Origin: Diadema setosum
Lineage: Eukaryota > Echinodermata > Echinoidea > Diadematoida > Diadematidae
Assembly (NCBI GenBank): GCA_033980235.1
Contig: CM067069.1
Coordinates: forward strand, 1,608,755 to 1,672,754
Reading direction: 5' to 3'
DNA: 64,000 nt
The translations under genes were made by a program, and so were the position numbers. Position 1 is the first letter of the stretch. Each line of letters opens with the position of its first letter. Shown one piece after another: positions 60,434-64,000 of this stretch. The notes under the pieces are model-generated. The model searched no databases. It worked only from the letters and a program-made list of their open reading frames with translations, and was not told the DNA's origin.

Positions 60434-61365
60434 GACTGTTTATCAAGTTTGTGAAAATCAAATTTTCAAAATGGCTTTTAAAAGTCTAGAGACATTAATT
60501 TTAGATCAGTTTCGGTCGTAATCATTGAAGACTAATTATGACAATAAGACAAACTGTATTACACTGACGCTAAACGGAAAAAGCACCAGTTTAACTTAAA
60601 TTGGAAAGATCTGAATTCATAAATACATCTCAAACATATACAATCTCAATGCTTTTGCTTTCCAATACAAACAAACACACACTTTTCATTACCTGTGGTG
60701 CATACATGTACAGTATGTTCAAAGTCAGAGTTTAGTATGATGATACCATCTAATCTATGCGAGGTAATTTATGTCAAATTGTTGCTGCTCTGTCATAAGA
60801 AAAGTGATGGTCATTATGTGATCTCTTCTAAATAGCACATTGTCAGTTTATTGCTAAGTAAGTAAACAAGGGGGCAGAATTGTATTGTGACAAATACATT
60901 GTAGCTAGGCATTCACAGATAAACAGGCATTCAGTGTGCAGACAATTGGCAGAGAGAGAGCACAGGCAGGCGAATCCTGGTTAAATTTTGCGCCGCATAT
61001 TTGAATTATCACATGAGCATTCTGCAGTTGCCAAGGCAGCCCCCATATCTCTCCCCAGCAACCAGTAATGATGTCTGCTCTCTCTGATCGCGGAGGGTGT
61101 GCCAGGCACGTTCCATTATGCAGCGGATGGTTTTGATATGATGTGAAGGTTCTGTGCCGTCAGATGTATCTAGCATATGTTGCTGTTTTATATGCATTCA
61201 AACTTTGGAGTACTTGACATAACTGGAATGGGAAAGGGAAAGAAAAAAAAAATCACAAGGAAAAGATTAAACTTTGCACTTTTGTTATTGATTTCTCATA
61301 TCTGTCCATTCATCTATCTGACCTACTGTATCTATTGTATTTCTGTGCAATGCATTTCTATGCAT
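60434..61365. other. Kinase intron 3, no exon recognised
   Basis: No open frame with paired splice signals continuing the kinase domain was found. Confidence 0.4.
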
Positions 61366-61735
61366 TTAAAGGCATAGTTTACCATTTGCAGATGAAACAA
61401 AAACCCAGCATTAGTGCTTTAAACTAGTTCTAAAATGCGAGTTAGGGATAGAAACAACCACTGTAAAAACTGAATCCGTATAGTCGATGTTAAGTATTGT
61501 TAAATACACAAAATGTGAACAATAGTTATAATAAGAATACTTCCAGATTAAACCGTCTACAGTTACGGTTTATTGAGAAAGATACTGATATAGACCTCCA
61601 TATATTTTAGGCTTTATTGCAAAAATTTTATATGGTAGGTCGTTTTGTTATACAACAGACTTACACGTATGCATCAAATGTGATATCTTGAACATTTTTA
61701 AAATCACTGCTCCCAAAGGTAAACTTGACCTTTAA
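61366..61735. mobile_element. TTAA-flanked inverted-repeat element 4
   Basis: TTAA at 61366 and 61732 bound AGGCATAGTTTACCATTTGC and, on the minus strand, AGGTCAAGTTTACCTTTGGG. About 360 bp with short TIRs. Confidence 0.65.
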
Positions 61736-62684
61736 TATCCCTCTATCTATAGATCTGCCAAGCTATCTCTCTATCTTTTTGTCTATACTGCATTGACGTA
61801 CAATGTTGTACACGTCAGAAAATTGTATAAATGGGGTACATTCATATGCTTTCTGTATTTGCCATTTTTTTGCGACATTGTGTCTTTTTTTTTTTGTAAC
61901 AGACATGATGGTTTATAGATGGAAGATATAGTGTAGCACATGTCTAGAGAGAACAAATAAAAACAAAACATAGAAAACGCTTCATGTAACTTAACAAAGA
62001 AGCACTTATGTACCCTCTAATTGTATGCAGTTTTAAGGTTCCGTTTCTGATGAGCTAAGGCTATGACTGAAATCATCTGAAGTGATTAACCACAGTGGAC
62101 CTTTGTATGCAGGAAATGATCCCAGTGTTCATATAAAGCTTACCAGCACTGCGCGGTCCATGTGTGCATTGTCTGTATTTGAAGCCAGTCTTTGAGCCCA
62201 CCTTACTTCATTCTTTCCTCTCCTGCTTTCAGACCATTTATGGCATCCTCACTTCAACTGGTGTGATATTAATTGTGTTGACACAGCCCCCACCAGACCA
62301 GGTGCAAATATAACAACATTGTTGTCTAGGACAATGTTCTTTTCTCATCGTTCTATTGAAGCTGATCGTTCGTTTTGAATGTGGGTTGAAATGCAATGAC
62401 ACAAAGCTATGCCACCTCCCTGCATTTGTTTATCAGGGCTCCAACTCAATGGAATCTACAGTGTACAACATTCCTGTTGGGCTATAATTACAAGTGTACA
62501 AATCCCTTGAACGCCACCCCCCCCCCAAAAAAAAAGGATTTTTTGCATTCTACTCCATTTAATCCTCAAACCATATTAAATGATTGATTGATGAGATGGT
62601 TTCAAGTTATTGACACTTTCAAAAAGCAATTTATTGCTTGTGCATTCTGTTTTTGAACAAGCATGCTTGCCTTTTAGGATAATG

Positions 62685-62720
<36 letters not shown>

Positions 62721-64000
62721 ATCCTACTTCTAATGTTCTGAATTGCATTTTGTAATACCATTTAATAAAGGGTTGGTTCATCTTGTAGCTCTGTTACATC
62801 CATGTATGTTTGAATGTTAATGTGAACCACATCCGGCTTTTGCTCTTGTGCATATAAAGAAGTATACCATTATGCTGGAGTGATAAGTTTGTTTACACTG
62901 CAAGGCTTGTTAGTGATTGAGTATTTGCCATTCATAAATGCAATGAATTTTAGAGTTTGCACATAACTGCTTACTTCTAAAGCCTACAATTGTAGGTCAA
63001 ACAAGTTATGTGTGTATGTAGTGCAGAGTGTACAGTACCTCCTGACTAGACTTTGATTTAAGACTCTCCAATTCTTAATACAAAGCTTTACCTCTGAAAT
63101 GCATGTTGGAGATTTTGCTTACTTTTCAAATAGTTTACCATTATGGTATGCATGTATAAAACAAGACTTATCCTGATTTTGGTTAGCTTTTTGGCAAAGC
63201 CTTATGGCTGAAAAAGAGACTAACTGCGAGAGAACCGGGTGAATGCAAGACCGAGAGGCGCAGCCACGAGGCCTTTTGAAACCTGACATGAATTTCTTAT
63301 TTTGAACCTTGTTTCTGGTCGATTCTGCTACCAAAAAGGTAGCAGCCAATCAGCCACTGTAGTGCTCGCAATGATCTCGCATCTGATGAATATGCATAAT
63401 ATGTATGTCTGCAGCTTGCTCATCCGTATCAAGCCTGTGCTGCCTGCCTGCATTGCCAGGGTTCAATTTTTTTTTTTCAGTTCAATTCATTTATTTTTAT
63501 ACTTCTCGTATATGAATATTACATCAGAAATAATGATACAAGTTCTTTTACCTTGTAAACAATGTCCAAGAACAAACAATATACATGGTACTAACACATC
63601 AATTGTAATGATAACTGGTCGAAATCGAATGGGGTTGAACAAATAGAAGTATGACAGGACCTACACGAAAGCAAGCTTGTTTGGCTGTAAGGCCCGAGTA
63701 ATCAGTGTTTGTGAAAAAGGTTTGGTTTGAGACAGGTAATTCTCTGTACCGATTTGTACTCTGTATTTTTACATTATCTTACAGAAAATTTCAAGTGGAG
63801 GAAAATTGAATATTACAGGGAAACAAAATAAAGGGGAGAAGACTTTTAAGTAGTTTAAATGCTATGGACAACTTTGTATCTACACTGTAGGTGTTCATTT
63901 CAGTTACTTCCACACATAAACTCATGATGCATATGTACACCTGTATCATGTCTTTAAAACTTTTTTTCGTGAGGTCTTTTTACAGTGTCACAACCTCTTG
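61736..64000. other. Window end, kinase intron or flank
   Basis: Holds a C-run/A-run junction (62517-62536), a CA microsatellite (62686-62717) and, at 63470-63660, TTCAGTTCAATTCATTTATT followed by sequence resembling the reverse of a non-LTR retrotransposon 3' tail. No kinase exon identified. Confidence 0.35.

Noticed and set aside
62233..62300. Possible next kinase exon after acceptor-like CTGCTTTCAG
   Set aside because: The phase-0 translation (TIYGILTSTGV) does not resemble the helix C to hinge region of a kinase and no donor follows suitably.

Overview
This is AT-rich, intron-rich animal genomic DNA. It has small exons with GT/AG borders, conserved splice phases, many microsatellites and a very heavy load of decayed transposable elements. 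I infer a marine invertebrate deuterostome, most likely an echinoderm such as a sea urchin. The reasons are clustered NXPE genes, abundant fold-back elements resembling the long-inverted-repeat (TU) type described in sea urchins, and hairpin MITEs. The species is not determined from the sequence.

Four protein-coding genes can be supported, all assembled exon by exon. (1) Positions 1-3019, + strand: the 3' part of an NXPE-family gene (neurexophilin-like domain plus PC-esterase domain), whose 5' exons lie before the window. (2) Positions 27799-34239, + strand: a complete five-exon paralogue (588 aa), a predicted type II membrane protein. All four exons comparable between the two genes have the same splice phases, so they are products of tandem duplication, now separated by about 25 kb of repeats. 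(3) Positions 49601-44571, - strand: a complete three-exon orthologue of the small protein C10 (human C12orf57), 123 aa. (4) From 53442, + strand: the first three coding exons of a Ser/Thr protein kinase (glycine loop and catalytic lysine visible). The rest lies beyond the window or was not recognised.

Layout: 1-3.8 kb NXPE gene A and its 3' UTR; 4-7.7 kb hairpin repeats, a decayed non-LTR retrotransposon on the - strand and a short fold-back copy; 8.28-14.04 kb a candidate large fold-back transposon whose inverted arms contain the same about 13-bp minisatellite; 14-17 kb no gene; 17.26-23.33 kb a higher-order tandem array (six units of about 820 bp, then units of 326 bp) carrying ten tRNA-like segments and an open membrane-segment reading frame; 25.7-26.7 kb a roughly 200-bp tandem repeat; 27.8-34.3 kb NXPE gene B; 34.3-42.2 kb a run of inverted-repeat elements, two of them TTAA-flanked; 44.5-49.6 kb C10 with a 961-bp inverted-repeat element in its first intron; 53.4 kb to the end the kinase gene, whose long introns hold three more inverted-repeat elements.

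The two NXPE proteins probably act in the secretory pathway on glycans or other acyl substrates. No functional link to C10 or the kinase is implied by position. No intact tRNA, rRNA, CRISPR array or autonomous transposase was found.
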